DNA of 64,000 nucleotides from Enterobacter asburiae (lineage in GTDB: Bacteria; Pseudomonadota; Gammaproteobacteria; Enterobacterales; Enterobacteriaceae), in the NCBI RefSeq assembly GCF_007035645.1, contig NZ_AP019632.1:2542001-2606000 (forward strand), written 5' to 3'. This document shows, piece by piece, positions 22,428 through 32,416 of this stretch. The notes under the pieces were generated by a model. That model was not told the origin of the DNA. It was given only the letters and a program-made list of their open reading frames with translations, and ran no database searches. The position numbers and the translations under genes were made by a program. The first letter of the stretch is position 1. Each line of letters opens with the position of its first letter.

Positions 22428-23726
22428 ATGAAAAAGCTGTTTGTGCAGTTTTATCTTTTGCTGTTTGTCTGCTTCCTGGTCATGACCATGCTGGTCGGGC
22501 TGGTCTATAAATTCACCGCCGAACGTGCGGGCAGGCAGTCGCTGGACGATTTGATGAAAAGCTCGCTCTATCTGATGCGCAGCGAGCTGAGAGAGATCCC
22601 GCCGCACGACTGGGCGAAAACCCTCAAAGAGCTGGATCTGAACCTGTCGTTCGATTTACGCATCGAGCCGTTAAAAGATTTTGAGCTGGATCCGCCCGCC
22701 ATGCAGCGTCTGCGCGACGGGGACATCGTCGCGCTGGACGAGAAATACACCTTTATCCAGCGTATTCCGCGCAGCCATTACGTACTGGCCGTCGGGCCGG
22801 TGCCCTATCTCTATTATCTGCACCAGATGCGTCTGCTGGACATGGCGCTGATGGCCTTTATCGCCATTTCGCTCGCGTTTCCGGTCTTTATCTGGATGCG
22901 CCCGCACTGGCAGGACATGCTGAAGCTGGAATCCGCCGCGCAGCGTTTTGGCGAAGGGCATTTTACCGAACGCATTCACTTCGACAGCGGTTCCAGTTTT
23001 GAACGTCTGGGCGTGGCCTTTAACCAGATGGCCGATAACATCAATGCCCTGATCGCCAGTAAAAAGCAGCTGATCGACGGGATTGCGCACGAGCTGCGCA
23101 CGCCGCTGGTTCGCCTGCGCTATCGTCTGGAGATGAGCGAGAATCTGACGGAAGCGGAGTCTCAGGCGCTTAACCGCGATATCGGCCAGCTTGAGGCGCT
23201 GATCGAGGAGCTGCTGACCTACGCACGCCTCGATCGTCCGCAAAACGAACTGAACCTCAGCACGCCGGACCTGCCTGTCTGGCTGCAAACCCACATCGAT
23301 GACGTTCAGAGCGTAAACCCGCAGCGCACGCTGTTAACGCGCGTCACGCCGGGTGATTACGGCGCGCTCGATATGCGCCTGATGGAGCGCGTGCTGGACA
23401 ATCTGATGAACAACGCCATGCGCTACAGCGAAAGCACGCTACAGATTGGGCTGGATTTGCAGGGCAATCAGGCCAGTCTGACGGTGGAGGATGACGGTCC
23501 GGGGATTGCCCCGGAAGCGCGAGAAACTGTGTTTGAACCGTTTGTCCGCCTCGACCCCAGCCGCGATCGCGCCACTGGCGGATGCGGCCTGGGGCTGGCG
23601 ATTGTTTACTCTATCGCGCAGGCGATGGGCGGCACGGTGCATTGCGAAGAGAGCGAGCTCGGCGGCGCGCGCTTCTGCTTTAGCTGGCCGGTATACCATA
23701 ACATCGCCCTTCCCGTCCCTGCCTGA
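22428..23726 (+). CDS. rstB: Sensor histidine kinase RstB
   Basis: RstB is an inner-membrane kinase of the RstAB system, linked to PhoPQ control in E. coli. The sequence shows a membrane segment near residues 8-28, a periplasmic part, a second membrane segment near 137-156, a HAMP linker, the phosphorylated H221 in GIAHELRTPLVRLRY, and an ATP-binding domain with NNAMRYSE, DDGPGIAP and GGCGLGLAIVYS. The 432 residues match E. coli (433). In E. coli, rstA lies directly upstream. Here a prophage separates them, so the normal operon is broken and expression may depend on phage read-through. Confidence 0.96.
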   Translation: MKKLFVQFYLLLFVCFLVMTMLVGLVYKFTAERAGRQSLDDLMKSSLYLMRSELREIPPHDWAKTLKELDLNLSFDLRIEPLKDFELDPPAMQRLRDGDIVALDEKYTFIQRIPRSHYVLAVGPVPYLYYLHQMRLLDMALMAFIAISLAFPVFIWMRPHWQDMLKLESAAQRFGEGHFTERIHFDSGSSFERLGVAFNQMADNINALIASKKQLIDGIAHELRTPLVRLRYRLEMSENLTEAESQALNRDIGQLEALIEELLTYARLDRPQNELNLSTPDLPVWLQTHIDDVQSVNPQRTLLTRVTPGDYGALDMRLMERVLDNLMNNAMRYSESTLQIGLDLQGNQASLTVEDDGPGIAPEARETVFEPFVRLDPSRDRATGGCGLGLAIVYSIAQAMGGTVHCEESELGGARFCFSWPVYHNIALPVPA

Positions 23727-23768
23727 CTTCAACCGCACGCTGGCCTGACCCGGCGTGCTGTGCTATAT

Positions 23769-23791
23769 GATAAGTATGTTGTAACTAACGA
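23769..23791. promoter_or_regulatory. Replication terminus (Ter) site, TerB-like
   Basis: The stretch contains the Ter core AGTATGTTGTAACTAA, 9 bp before the tus start, exactly where E. coli TerB lies. Tus bound here stops replication forks from one side and represses its own gene. Confidence 0.93.
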
Positions 23792-23799
23792 GAGTGCTT

Positions 23800-24729
23800 A
23801 TGGCGACCTACGATCTCCTCGAACGGCTGAACAGCACGTTTCGGGAAATAGAACACGAGCTCCTGACCCTGACCGAACGTTTGCAGAGCTGCCGTCTGCT
23901 GGCCGCGCGCGTCTTTACCCTGCCCGAGGTTGCCAAAGGGGCCGAGCACGACCCGCTGGACACCATCGCGGTTGAACAGCACATCGGCAGCGCCGCCCTT
24001 GAGCTGACGCTGAAGCACTATCGCCGCCTGTTTATCCAGCAGCAGTCAGAAAACCGCAGCAGTAAGGCCGCCGTGCGTCTGCCCGGCGTGATCTGCCTGC
24101 AAACCGATGCGACAACGCGCGACGCGCTGGAAAGCCAGATTACCCACATCAACACCCTGAAAGCGGCCTTTGAAAAGATCGTTACCGAAGAGTCCGGCCT
24201 CGCCCCTGCCGCCCGGTTTGAATGGGTGCACCGTCAGCTTCCGGGGCTGATTACCCTGAACGCCTATCGCACGCTTACGGTACTGCGTCACCCCGCCACG
24301 CTGCGCTTCGGCTGGGCGAATAAGCACATCATTAAAAACTTCACCCGGGATGAGATTCTGGCGCAGCTGGAAAAAAGCCTGAAGACGCCGCGCACCGTCG
24401 CACCGTGGTCGCGCGAGCAGTGGATTGAGCGCCTGGAGCAGGAGTACCACAGTATCGCCTCGCTGCCGGCGGACGCGCGCCTCAAGATAAAGCGTCCGGT
24501 GAAGGTACAGCCTATCGCCCGCGTCTGGTATTCCGGCCAGCAAAAACAGGTTCAGTATGCCTGCCCTACGCCGCTGATTGCGCTCTATGATGCCGATCGG
24601 GGGGCCATCGTGCCGGATATTGGTGAGCTTTTGAATTACGATGCGGACAATGTCCAGCACCGTTACAGACCTCAGGCGCAGCCGCTGCAGCTGATTATTC
24701 CGCGGCTGCACCTGTACGTGGCGGGATGA
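23800..24729 (+). CDS. tus: Terminus-binding protein Tus
   Basis: Tus binds Ter sites as a monomer and blocks the DnaB helicase of an approaching fork. The protein matches E. coli Tus through [58 protein letters not shown] and [17 protein letters not shown]. The start at 23800 gives [10 protein letters not shown] and 309 residues, equal to E. coli; a GTG two codons earlier is less likely. The Ter site directly upstream allows autoregulation. The N-terminal 60 residues are the most divergent. Confidence 0.96.
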   Translation: MATYDLLERLNSTFREIEHELLTLTERLQSCRLLAARVFTLPEVAKGAEHDPLDTIAVEQHIGSAALELTLKHYRRLFIQQQSENRSSKAAVRLPGVICLQTDATTRDALESQITHINTLKAAFEKIVTEESGLAPAARFEWVHRQLPGLITLNAYRTLTVLRHPATLRFGWANKHIIKNFTRDEILAQLEKSLKTPRTVAPWSREQWIERLEQEYHSIASLPADARLKIKRPVKVQPIARVWYSGQQKQVQYACPTPLIALYDADRGAIVPDIGELLNYDADNVQHRYRPQAQPLQLIIPRLHLYVAG

Positions 24730-26124
24730 CTATTTCAGGCTGCCGACCATCGCTTCCGGGCGCACCCAGGCGTCGAACTCCGCCTCCGTGAGATAGCCCA
24801 GCGCCAGGGCGGAGGCTTTCAGCGTCAGCCCCTCTTTATGCGCTTTTTTAGCGATCTCGGCGGCCTTGTCGTAGCCGATATGGGTATTCAGCGCCGTCAC
24901 CAGCATCAGGGATTCATTGAGCAACTGGCTGATACGTTCGCGATTCGGCTCAATCCCTACCGCACAGTGCTCGTTAAAGCTCTCCATCCCGTCCGCCAGC
25001 AGACGAATCGATTGCAGAACGTTGTGGATCACCATCGGGCGATAGACGTTCAGCTCGAAGTTGCCGGACGCACCGCCCAGGTTGACGGCTACGTCGTTGC
25101 CCAACACCTGACAGCAGAGCATGGTCATGGCTTCGCACTGGGTCGGGTTCACTTTACCCGGCATGATGGAGCTGCCCGGCTCGTTTTCCGGAATGCTGAT
25201 TTCACCGATGCCGCAGCGCGGACCCGAGGCCAGCCAGCGCACGTCGTTGGCGATTTTCATCAGCGAGGCCGCCAGCCCTTTCAGCGCGCCGTGGGTGTGG
25301 ACCAGCGCATCGCAGGTCGCCAGCGCTTCGAACTTGTTGGGCGCCGTGACGAACGGCTGCCCGGTGATGTTTGCCAGCTCCTCCGCCACGCGCACCGCGT
25401 ATTCTGGATGGGTGTTTAACCCGGTCCCGACCGCCGTCCCGCCGAGCGCCAGCTCCGCCAGGTGCGGCAGGCTGTATTCAATGTGCTTCAGGTTATGTTC
25501 CAGCATCGCCACCCAGCCGGAAATCTCCTGGCCGAGCGTCAGCGGCGTGGCGTCCTGCAGGTGCGTACGGCCAATTTTGACGATGTCGCGGAAGGCCTGC
25601 GCTTTCTCGTTGAGCGTGGCTTTCAGGACGTTAAGCTGCGGGATAAGCTGCTCGCGGATAGCGATGATCGCCGCCACGTGCATCGCCGTCGGGAAGACGT
25701 CGTTAGAACTCTGGCTTTTGTTGACGTCATCGTTCGGATGGACCTTACGCTCCATGCCGCGCACGCCGCCAAGCAGTTCGCTGGCCCGGTTTGCCAGCAC
25801 TTCATTCATGTTCATGTTGCTCTGGGTGCCGGAACCGGTCTGCCAGATGGCGAGGGGGAATTCATCGGGATGCTTGCCCGCCAGCACTTCGTCGGCGGCG
25901 TTGATGATGGCGGTCGCTTTGTCTGCCGTCAGCAGGCCTAAATCCTGGTTCACTTTTGCGGCGGCGCGTTTGGTGAGCGCCAATGCCTGAATCAGCGAGA
26001 CGGGCATTTTTTCGGTCGAAATACGGAAGTGCTCCAGCGAACGCTGGGTTTGCGCGCCCCATAGCTTGTCGGCCGGGACGTCGATGGCGCCCATCGAGTC
26101 TTTCTCATGGCGTACCGTGGTCAT
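24730..26124 (-). CDS. fumC: Fumarase C (class II, iron-independent)
   Basis: FumC is a homotetrameric fumarate hydratase of the citric acid cycle that works without an iron-sulphur cluster, so it stays active under oxidative stress and iron shortage. The signature [15 protein letters not shown] and the [13 protein letters not shown] region are intact. The start at 26124 has GGAG upstream and gives [12 protein letters not shown], like E. coli. It ends close to tus, convergent with it. It follows fumA on the same strand with a BIME between them. Confidence 0.96.
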   Translation of the reverse strand: MTTVRHEKDSMGAIDVPADKLWGAQTQRSLEHFRISTEKMPVSLIQALALTKRAAAKVNQDLGLLTADKATAIINAADEVLAGKHPDEFPLAIWQTGSGTQSNMNMNEVLANRASELLGGVRGMERKVHPNDDVNKSQSSNDVFPTAMHVAAIIAIREQLIPQLNVLKATLNEKAQAFRDIVKIGRTHLQDATPLTLGQEISGWVAMLEHNLKHIEYSLPHLAELALGGTAVGTGLNTHPEYAVRVAEELANITGQPFVTAPNKFEALATCDALVHTHGALKGLAASLMKIANDVRWLASGPRCGIGEISIPENEPGSSIMPGKVNPTQCEAMTMLCCQVLGNDVAVNLGGASGNFELNVYRPMVIHNVLQSIRLLADGMESFNEHCAVGIEPNRERISQLLNESLMLVTALNTHIGYDKAAEIAKKAHKEGLTLKASALALGYLTEAEFDAWVRPEAMVGSLK

Positions 26125-26224
26125 TACTTTCTCCTTGATAACAAAAGAGGGATTGCTCACATGCTTAAGGGATAAGTATTGATGACTTCTGAGAAACGAT
26201 ATGGCGCTTTGTGCGCTCTTTTTG

Positions 26225-26296
26225 GTGTCGGGTTGCGCTGACGCTTATCCGACCTACCAGACTCGTAGGCCGGGTAAGGCGCAGCCGCCACCCGAC
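26225..26296. repeat. BIME (two facing REP units) between fumC and fumA
   Basis: Two inverted REP units with CCGGGTAAGGCGCAG and its near complement lie about 10 bp past the fumA stop. Such units can stabilise the upstream message end or bind gyrase. Confidence 0.75.
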
Positions 26297-26307
26297 AATT
26301 TACAGAA

Positions 26308-27954
26308 TTACTTCACGCACGCCGAACACTGGGACGACTGGATCTGCTTGAAGAAGTCGTTGCCTTTGTCATCCACGAGGATAAACGCCGGGAAGTCTTC
26401 CACTTCAATTTTCCAGATCGCTTCCATACCCAGTTCCGGGTATTCCACGCACTCCAGGCTCTTGATGCTGCCCTGCGCCAGAACCGCAGCCGGGCCGCCG
26501 ATGCTGCCGAGGTAGAAGCCGCCGTGCTTGTGGCAGGCGTCCGTCACCTGCTGGCTGCGGTTGCCTTTCGCCAGCATGATCATGCTGCCGCCGTTGGCCT
26601 GCAGCTGGTCAACGTACGAGTCCATACGCCCTGCCGTGGTTGGGCCTAACGAGCCGGATGCGTAGCCTTCAGGCGTTTTTGCCGGGCCTGCGTAGTAGAT
26701 CGGATGATCTTTAATGTACTGCGGCAGGCCTTCGCCGTTGTCCAGACGCTCTTTCAGCTTCGCGTGCGCGATGTCGCGGCCCACGATGATAGTGCCGTTC
26801 AGCGAGAGACGGGTCGAGACCGGATACTGCGAAAGCTGCGCCAGAATCTCTTTCATCGGACGGTTCAGGTCGACGCGAACCGCTTCCCCCTCGCCCGCTT
26901 TGCGCAGCTCTTCCGGGATGTATTTGCCCGGATTGTTTTCCAGTTTTTCGATCCACACGCCTTCGCGGTTGATCTTCGCCTTGATGTTGCGATCCGCGGA
27001 GCAGGACACGCCCATCCCGACCGGACAGGAGGCACCGTGACGCGGCAGACGGATCACGCGCACGTCGTGGGCAAAGTATTTGCCGCCAAACTGCGCGCCG
27101 AGGCCCAGGTTACGCGCTTCTTCCAGCAGTTCCTGCTCAAGCTGTACGTCGCGGAACGCCTGGCCGTGCTCGTTACCTTCGGTAGGCAGGCCGTCGTAGT
27201 ATTTGGTTGAGGCCAGCTTGACGGTTTTCAGCGTACTTTCCGCCGACGTACCGCCAATCACAAACGCGATATGGTACGGCGGGCACGCCGCGGTGCCGAG
27301 GGTGCGCATCTTCTCAACCAGATAATTTTTCAGCTTGCCCGGGGTGAGCAGCGCCTTCGTTTCCTGGTAAAGATAGGTTTTGTTGGCTGAACCGCCGCCC
27401 TTGGCGATACAGAGGAATTTGTACTCGTCACCGTCGACGCTGTAGAGATCGATCTGTGCCGGCAGGTTGGTGCCTGTGTTGACCTCTTTGTACATATCCA
27501 GCGCCGCGTTTTGCGAGTAGCGCAGGTTATCTTCGGTGTAGGTGTTGTAGACGCCGTGCGCCAGGGCCGCTTCGTCACCGCCGCCGGTCCAGACGCGCTG
27601 GCCTTTTTTACCGACGATGATCGCCGTGCCGGTGTCCTGACAGGTAGGCAGAACACCTTTCGCGGCGATGTCTGAGTTACGCAGGAACTGCAGGGCAACG
27701 TATTTATCGTTTTCGCTGGCCTGCGGGTCGCTGAGAATATCGGCAACCTGCTGCTGGTGCGCTGGGCGGAGCATAAACGAGGCGTCGTGGAAAGCGTGCT
27801 GCGCCAGCAGCGTCAGCGCCTGCGGATCTACCTTGAGGATCTCTTGTCCTTCAAACTCAGAGACGGAGACGTGATCGCGGGTTAACAGGTAATACTCGGT
27901 CCGATCCTTACTGAGGGGGAAAGGATCCTGATAATGGAAGGGTTTATTCGACAT
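26308..27954 (-). CDS. fumA: Fumarase A (class I, iron-sulphur)
   Basis: FumA is the main aerobic fumarase of the citric acid cycle and carries an oxygen-sensitive [4Fe-4S] cluster. The 548-residue length is that of E. coli. C105 in [13 protein letters not shown] and later cysteines in [11 protein letters not shown] fit the cluster ligands. The C-terminal domain contains [25 protein letters not shown]. The ATG at 27954 begins MSNKPFHYQ. About 200 bp separate it from divergent manA, and that gap should hold both promoters. Confidence 0.96.
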   Translation of the reverse strand: MSNKPFHYQDPFPLSKDRTEYYLLTRDHVSVSEFEGQEILKVDPQALTLLAQHAFHDASFMLRPAHQQQVADILSDPQASENDKYVALQFLRNSDIAAKGVLPTCQDTGTAIIVGKKGQRVWTGGGDEAALAHGVYNTYTEDNLRYSQNAALDMYKEVNTGTNLPAQIDLYSVDGDEYKFLCIAKGGGSANKTYLYQETKALLTPGKLKNYLVEKMRTLGTAACPPYHIAFVIGGTSAESTLKTVKLASTKYYDGLPTEGNEHGQAFRDVQLEQELLEEARNLGLGAQFGGKYFAHDVRVIRLPRHGASCPVGMGVSCSADRNIKAKINREGVWIEKLENNPGKYIPEELRKAGEGEAVRVDLNRPMKEILAQLSQYPVSTRLSLNGTIIVGRDIAHAKLKERLDNGEGLPQYIKDHPIYYAGPAKTPEGYASGSLGPTTAGRMDSYVDQLQANGGSMIMLAKGNRSQQVTDACHKHGGFYLGSIGGPAAVLAQGSIKSLECVEYPELGMEAIWKIEVEDFPAFILVDDKGNDFFKQIQSSQCSACVK

Positions 27955-28153
27955 TGGTCTCTCACTTACTGCTTCGGTCTGTTTATTCAGGGCAGATGTT
28001 CCGCTGCCCGGCTTAAAAGCGAGTCAGCTTATCCTACACAATTTTTTAACAAAAACTGAGACTAGTACGACTTTTTACATCCACAGGTTACTTCCATGAG
28101 GTTTATTGCTTTAATACCCGGAGTTAATTCCACAATTGAATCAGGGCTTGATA

Positions 28154-29338
28154 ATGCAAAAACTCATTAACTCAGTGCAAAACTACGCCTGGGGAAGTAA
28201 AACTGCGTTAACGGATCTCTACGGTATCGCGAACCCGAACAACCTGCCGATGGCAGAACTGTGGATGGGGGCGCACCCGAAGAGCAGCTCAAAAATTGAA
28301 GACGCCAGCGGCCAGGTTCGCAGCCTTCGTGACGTGATTGACGCCGATAAAGCCGCGCTGCTGGGCGACAAGGTGGCTCAGCGCTTCGGCGAACTGCCGT
28401 TCCTGTTCAAGGTACTGTGCGCCGACCAGCCGCTCTCCATCCAGGTTCACCCGAACAAGAAAGCCTCTGAAATCGGCTTTGCGAAAGAGAACGCGGCGGG
28501 AATTCCTTTAGACGCCGCCGAGCGTAACTACAAAGATCCTAACCACAAGCCGGAGCTGGTCTTTGCGCTGACCCCGTTCCTGGCGATGAACGCGTTCCGC
28601 GAGTTTTCAGAGATCGTTTCCCTGCTGCAACCGGTCGCGGGTGCCCACAAGGCTATCGCCCACTTCCTTGAAAACCCGAACGCGGACGCGCTGAGCCAAC
28701 TGTTTGCCAGCCTGCTGAATATGCAGGGTGAAGAGAAATCTCACGCGCTGGCGGTGCTGAAAGCGGCTCTGGGCAGCCAGCAGGGTGAACCGTGGGAGAC
28801 TATCCGCCTGATCTCCGAATTCTACCCGGACGACAGCGGTCTTTTCTCCCCTCTGCTGCTGAACGTGGTGAAGCTCAACCCGGGCGAAGCGATGTTCTTG
28901 TTCGCTGAAACCCCGCACGCCTACCTTCAGGGCGTGGCGCTGGAGGTAATGGCTAACTCCGATAACGTGCTGCGCGCGGGCCTGACGCCGAAATACATCG
29001 ATATTCCTGAACTGGTTGCCAACGTGAAGTTTGTGGCGAAACCTGCCGCGGAGCTGCTGACTCAGCCGGTGAAAAACGGCGCAGAGCTGGACTTCCCAAT
29101 TCCGGTTGAGGATTTTGCTTTTTCCCTGCACGACCTGAGCCAGGCCGAAGCCGTCATCGCGCAGGAAAGCGCGGCGATTCTGTTCTGCGCCGAGGGCGAA
29201 GCGACGCTGCGCAAAGGCGAACAGCGTCTGGTGCTTAAGCCCGGTGAGTCAGCATTCGTTGCAGCCAGTGAATCACCGGTCAGCGTAAGCGGCACCGGTC
29301 GTCTGGCGCGCGTTTTCAATAAGCTATACCCTAAATAA
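28154..29338 (+). CDS. manA: Mannose-6-phosphate isomerase
   Basis: ManA interconverts mannose-6-phosphate and fructose-6-phosphate, for mannose use and for GDP-mannose supply. The cupin zinc-binding residues lie in QPLSIQVHPNK and in the KPELVFAL region. The start at 28154 (MQKLINSVQNYAWGSK) agrees with E. coli; the frame extends six codons further up without need. The protein ends NKLYPK, three residues beyond the E. coli end (NKL). Those codons and the stop come from an ERIC element that begins inside the gene. Confidence 0.95.
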   Translation: MQKLINSVQNYAWGSKTALTDLYGIANPNNLPMAELWMGAHPKSSSKIEDASGQVRSLRDVIDADKAALLGDKVAQRFGELPFLFKVLCADQPLSIQVHPNKKASEIGFAKENAAGIPLDAAERNYKDPNHKPELVFALTPFLAMNAFREFSEIVSLLQPVAGAHKAIAHFLENPNADALSQLFASLLNMQGEEKSHALAVLKAALGSQQGEPWETIRLISEFYPDDSGLFSPLLLNVVKLNPGEAMFLFAETPHAYLQGVALEVMANSDNVLRAGLTPKYIDIPELVANVKFVAKPAAELLTQPVKNGAELDFPIPVEDFAFSLHDLSQAEAVIAQESAAILFCAEGEATLRKGEQRLVLKPGESAFVAASESPVSVSGTGRLARVFNKLYPK

Positions 29339-29451
29339 TTCGAGTTGCATGAAGGCGGCGACGCAGCGAATCCCCAGGAGCGTACATAAGTACGTGACTG
29401 GGGTGAGCGAGGAAAGCCAACGCACAGGCAACTTGAAGTATGACGGGTATT
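29325..29451. repeat. ERIC (IRU) element, 127 bp
   Basis: The classic central motifs AATCCCCAGGAGC and GTGACTGGGGTGAGCG are present. The ends form a terminal inverted repeat (TATACCC near 29325, GGGTAT at 29445-29450). The length is that of a standard ERIC. Its left end lies inside the last codons of manA. Confidence 0.92.
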
Positions 29452-29552
29452 AGGGACTTACTGATTTTTTTAACAACTCTTGCTAAGCTAGTTGCAGGCT
29501 TAATATCTCCAGGCGGTTTTTACCGCCTGGTTTCATTTTAGGGATAGTCGCA

Positions 29553-31085
29553 ATGAAAAAATCGGTCGTAGCGGTTGGAGTGATTGTAGCGTTAGGCGTG
29601 GTCTGGACGGGTGCCTCCTGGTTTACCGGGAAACAGCTGGAAGGCCGTCTGGCTGAGATGGTGGCGCAGGCTAACGGAGAGATTAAGCGCAGCGCGCCGG
29701 AGGCGGGCCTGGAGCTGAGCTACCAGAATTATCATCGCGGCGTGTTTACCAGCCGTATGCAGCTGGTGGTAAAGCCAGTGGCCGGTGCTGAAAACGGCTG
29801 GCTGAAACCGGGTCAGAGCGTGGTGCTGGACGAGGTGGTGAGCCACGGTCCGCTGCCGCTGGCGCAGCTGAAGTCCTTTAACCTGATCCCGTCGATGGCG
29901 TCCGTTCATACCGTGCTGGTGAATAACGACGTCACCAAACCGCTGTTTGACCTGGCGAAGAATGAATCGCCTTTCGATATTAATACCCGCATCAGCTATG
30001 CCGGTGACACGAGCTCCGATATTGCTCTGAAAGCGCTGAACTACGAGAAAGAGAATGAGAAAGTCGCCTTCAGCGGCGGTCACTTCAAACTTGACGCTGA
30101 CCGCGACGGAAACGTGTTCTCCCTGACGGGTGAAGCGGAAAGCGGCCTGGTCAATGCCGTGAACGAATATAACCAAAAGGTTCAGCTCACCTTCAACAAC
30201 CTGAAGGCCGACGGCAACAGCCGAATGACCGATTTCCAGGAGCGTATCGGCGATCAAAAACTGTCTCTCGACAAGGTTGCCATTGCGGTTGAAGGAAAAG
30301 AGATGGCCGTGCTGGAAGGTATGGACGTCAACGGCAAATCCGACGTTTCCAAAGACGGTAAAAGCATCAACACGCAGCTGGATTACACGCTGAAGAGCCT
30401 GAAGGTGCAGAATCAGGACCTGGGCACCGGCAAGCTGTCACTGAAGATCGGCAATATCGACGGCCAGGCGTGGCACGAGTTTAGCCAGAAATACAGCAAA
30501 GAGAGCCAGGCGCTGCTGACCGATGCCGCACTCCAGCAGAACCCTGAAGTTTACCAGCAGCAGGCGATGGCGGTACTGTTTAACAACCTGCCTGTCCTGC
30601 TGAAAGGCGAGCCGGTGATCACCGTTGCGCCGCTGAGCTGGAAAAACAGCAAAGGCGAAACCAGCTTTAACCTGTCGCTGTTCCTGAAAGATCCGGCAAC
30701 CGCAACGGGTGAACCGCAGACGCTGGCGCAGGAAGTGGATCGCAGCGTGAAGTCGCTCGACAGCAAGCTGACCATCCCGATGGATATGGCGACCGAGTTT
30801 ATGACCCAGATTGCGAAGCTGGAAGGCTACGGCGATGAAGACGCCGGCAAGCTGGCGAACCAGCAGGTGAAAGGTCTGGCGGCAATGGGCCAGATGTTCC
30901 GCATCACCAAAGTGGAAAACAACACGATTTCCACCAGCCTGCAGTATGCCAACGGCCAGGTAACGCTCAACGGCGACAAGATGCCGCTGGAAGACTTTGT
31001 CGGCATGTTTGGTATGCCGACGCTGGGGATGCCGGAACCGGCAGCACCGGCGGCACCAGCCGAACCGGCGGCACCGCAGCAGTAA
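29553..31085 (+). CDS. ydgA: DUF945 family inner-membrane/periplasmic protein YdgA
   Basis: The 510-residue protein starts with a membrane anchor (MKKSVVAVGVIVALGVVWTGASWF) and continues into a large periplasmic DUF945 domain. E. coli YdgA is 502 residues and its exact role is not settled. Conserved stretches include YQNYHRGVF, NLIPSMASVHT and KEMAVLEGMDVNGKSD. The C-terminus is a proline-alanine-rich tail (PEPAAPAAPAEPAAPQQ), slightly longer than in E. coli. The start has a GGGA site upstream. Confidence 0.93.
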   Translation: MKKSVVAVGVIVALGVVWTGASWFTGKQLEGRLAEMVAQANGEIKRSAPEAGLELSYQNYHRGVFTSRMQLVVKPVAGAENGWLKPGQSVVLDEVVSHGPLPLAQLKSFNLIPSMASVHTVLVNNDVTKPLFDLAKNESPFDINTRISYAGDTSSDIALKALNYEKENEKVAFSGGHFKLDADRDGNVFSLTGEAESGLVNAVNEYNQKVQLTFNNLKADGNSRMTDFQERIGDQKLSLDKVAIAVEGKEMAVLEGMDVNGKSDVSKDGKSINTQLDYTLKSLKVQNQDLGTGKLSLKIGNIDGQAWHEFSQKYSKESQALLTDAALQQNPEVYQQQAMAVLFNNLPVLLKGEPVITVAPLSWKNSKGETSFNLSLFLKDPATATGEPQTLAQEVDRSVKSLDSKLTIPMDMATEFMTQIAKLEGYGDEDAGKLANQQVKGLAAMGQMFRITKVENNTISTSLQYANGQVTLNGDKMPLEDFVGMFGMPTLGMPEPAAPAAPAEPAAPQQ

Positions 31086-31092
31086 ACGTCAA

Positions 31093-31117
31093 AACCCCTC
31101 GCTCGAGGGGTTTTTTA
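31093..31117 (+). terminator. ydgA terminator
   Basis: AACCCCTC/GAGGGGTT with loop GCTC is followed by a T-run. Confidence 0.88.
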
Positions 31118-31118
31118 T

Positions 31119-31150
31119 TGCCGGGTGGCGCTGACGCTTACCCGGCCTAC
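31119..31150. repeat. REP unit between ydgA and malI
   Basis: GCCGGGTGGCGCTGACGC pairs with the facing TTACCCGGCC in a single REP hairpin between the convergent genes. Confidence 0.7.
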
Positions 31151-31210
31151 GATCCCGAGCCGTTGTTGGCCTGTGCAAGCGAAGCGCCGCCGGGCGATGT
31201 GCAGCGGAGA

Positions 31211-32239
31211 TTATTTCACCGTCACCAGCCGCGCCGCCACAATCTGGTGTCCGGCCTGAACGTCCGTGTTGTCGATGCGCTGCATTATCCTGTCCGCCAG
31301 CGTGTAGCCCATCTCCCGCGCGGGAGTTGTAGCCCAGACGATCGGCAGGTCGTCGAGCGCGTTTTCACCGACGTCGGCGAACGCCCCGAGCGCCACCTGA
31401 TGGCCGAAGAAGGTTTCCACCCCGCCCTCGCCGCTCTGACGCCCGGCGCGGATCAGGCCAAACCAGGCGCCCATGGCAATCACATCGTTGTAACAAATCA
31501 CGGCGCTGATCGTCGGACTGCTGCGCAGCAGCGCGCCTATCGCTTCCGCCGCTTTCTTCTGGCTGGATTCACACTCCACGACCCATTCGCTGTGGAACGG
31601 CAGGCCGTATTTAATCAGCGTCGCGCAGTAGCCGCCGACCCGCTCGGCGCGGGTCAGGGACGAACTTTTCCCGCCGAGCCACGCAATGCGCTGATGTCCG
31701 CGACGAATAAGATGTTCGGTCAGCATTTGCGCGGCCTGCATGTTATCCGGTCGCAGCGTATCGGCCTCGTCCAGATAGCTGGCACGCGAAGCAAACACCA
31801 GCGGCACGCCTTTTTCGGCGGCGCGCTCGCACAGCTCGCTGCCCACGCCCGACGCCCCGGCAACGATCACCCCGTCCACCCCCTGATTCAGCAGCATATC
31901 GAGCCGGGAGAGAAGCTGATCGGCCTCGCGACCGCCGTGCAGAAGAAAGACCATCCGCCCCTGCGCTTCAAGCGCTTCGGTTAACCCTGCGGTCAGCTCC
32001 GCATAGAAAGGTGACGTCAGGTCGCGGACAATCAGGCCAATCACCCCGCTTTGCCCGCCGCGCAGCGCCGACGCCTGACGGTTACGCACAAAACCCAGCT
32101 GCTCAACCGCCTCGTTAACCCGCTGACCGGTCGCAGGAGAGATGCGCCCTTTTCCGCTTAGCACCAGAGAAACGGTGCTGACGGAAACGCCCGCCGCCAG
32201 CGCGACATCATTGATGGTGATTTTTTTCGCTACAGCCAT
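31211..32239 (-). CDS. malI: LacI-family repressor MalI
   Basis: MalI represses malXY and itself. The N-terminal helix-turn-helix (KKITINDVALAAGVSVSTVSLVLSGKGRIS) is followed by a periplasmic-binding-protein-like domain; the inducer is unknown. The length of 342 residues matches E. coli. It is divergent from malX, and two matching 16-bp palindromes lie between the genes. Confidence 0.95.
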   Translation of the reverse strand: MAVAKKITINDVALAAGVSVSTVSLVLSGKGRISPATGQRVNEAVEQLGFVRNRQASALRGGQSGVIGLIVRDLTSPFYAELTAGLTEALEAQGRMVFLLHGGREADQLLSRLDMLLNQGVDGVIVAGASGVGSELCERAAEKGVPLVFASRASYLDEADTLRPDNMQAAQMLTEHLIRRGHQRIAWLGGKSSSLTRAERVGGYCATLIKYGLPFHSEWVVECESSQKKAAEAIGALLRSSPTISAVICYNDVIAMGAWFGLIRAGRQSGEGGVETFFGHQVALGAFADVGENALDDLPIVWATTPAREMGYTLADRIMQRIDNTDVQAGHQIVAARLVTVK

Positions 32240-32268
32240 GTGTTGGCGTGACTCCCTGAAATGAGATC

Positions 32269-32284
32269 GGTAAAACGTTTTATC
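32269..32284. promoter_or_regulatory. MalI operator, malI side
   Basis: GGTAAAACGTTTTATC is a near-perfect 16-bp palindrome 30 bp before the malI start, and differs by one base from the second site. Confidence 0.85.
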
Positions 32285-32347
32285 AATACGTTATCTTTAT
32301 ACTACCAGTCAAAGCCTGAGAATGTGATTTAGCGCGCACTAAACTTT

Positions 32348-32363
32348 GATAAAACGTTTTATC
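32348..32363. promoter_or_regulatory. MalI operator, malX side
   Basis: GATAAAACGTTTTATC is a perfect 16-bp palindrome 79 bp from the first, upstream of malX. This two-site arrangement is as described for E. coli malI-malXY. Confidence 0.88.
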
Positions 32364-32416
32364 TTCTCGCAGCATTGAAGCAGGCAAACTGATTTTAACA
32401 ATAAAGGAGTCGTTTT

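Noticed and set aside
22428-23726. rstB truncated by the prophage
   Set aside because: The gene is full length, with the E. coli-like start and end; only its upstream context has changed.
25121-25990. 289-codon frame antisense to fumC
   Set aside because: It is a shadow of the fumC codon pattern with no ribosome site.
31118-31984. 288-codon frame antisense to malI
   Set aside because: It crosses a REP unit and lies opposite a well-conserved repressor gene.
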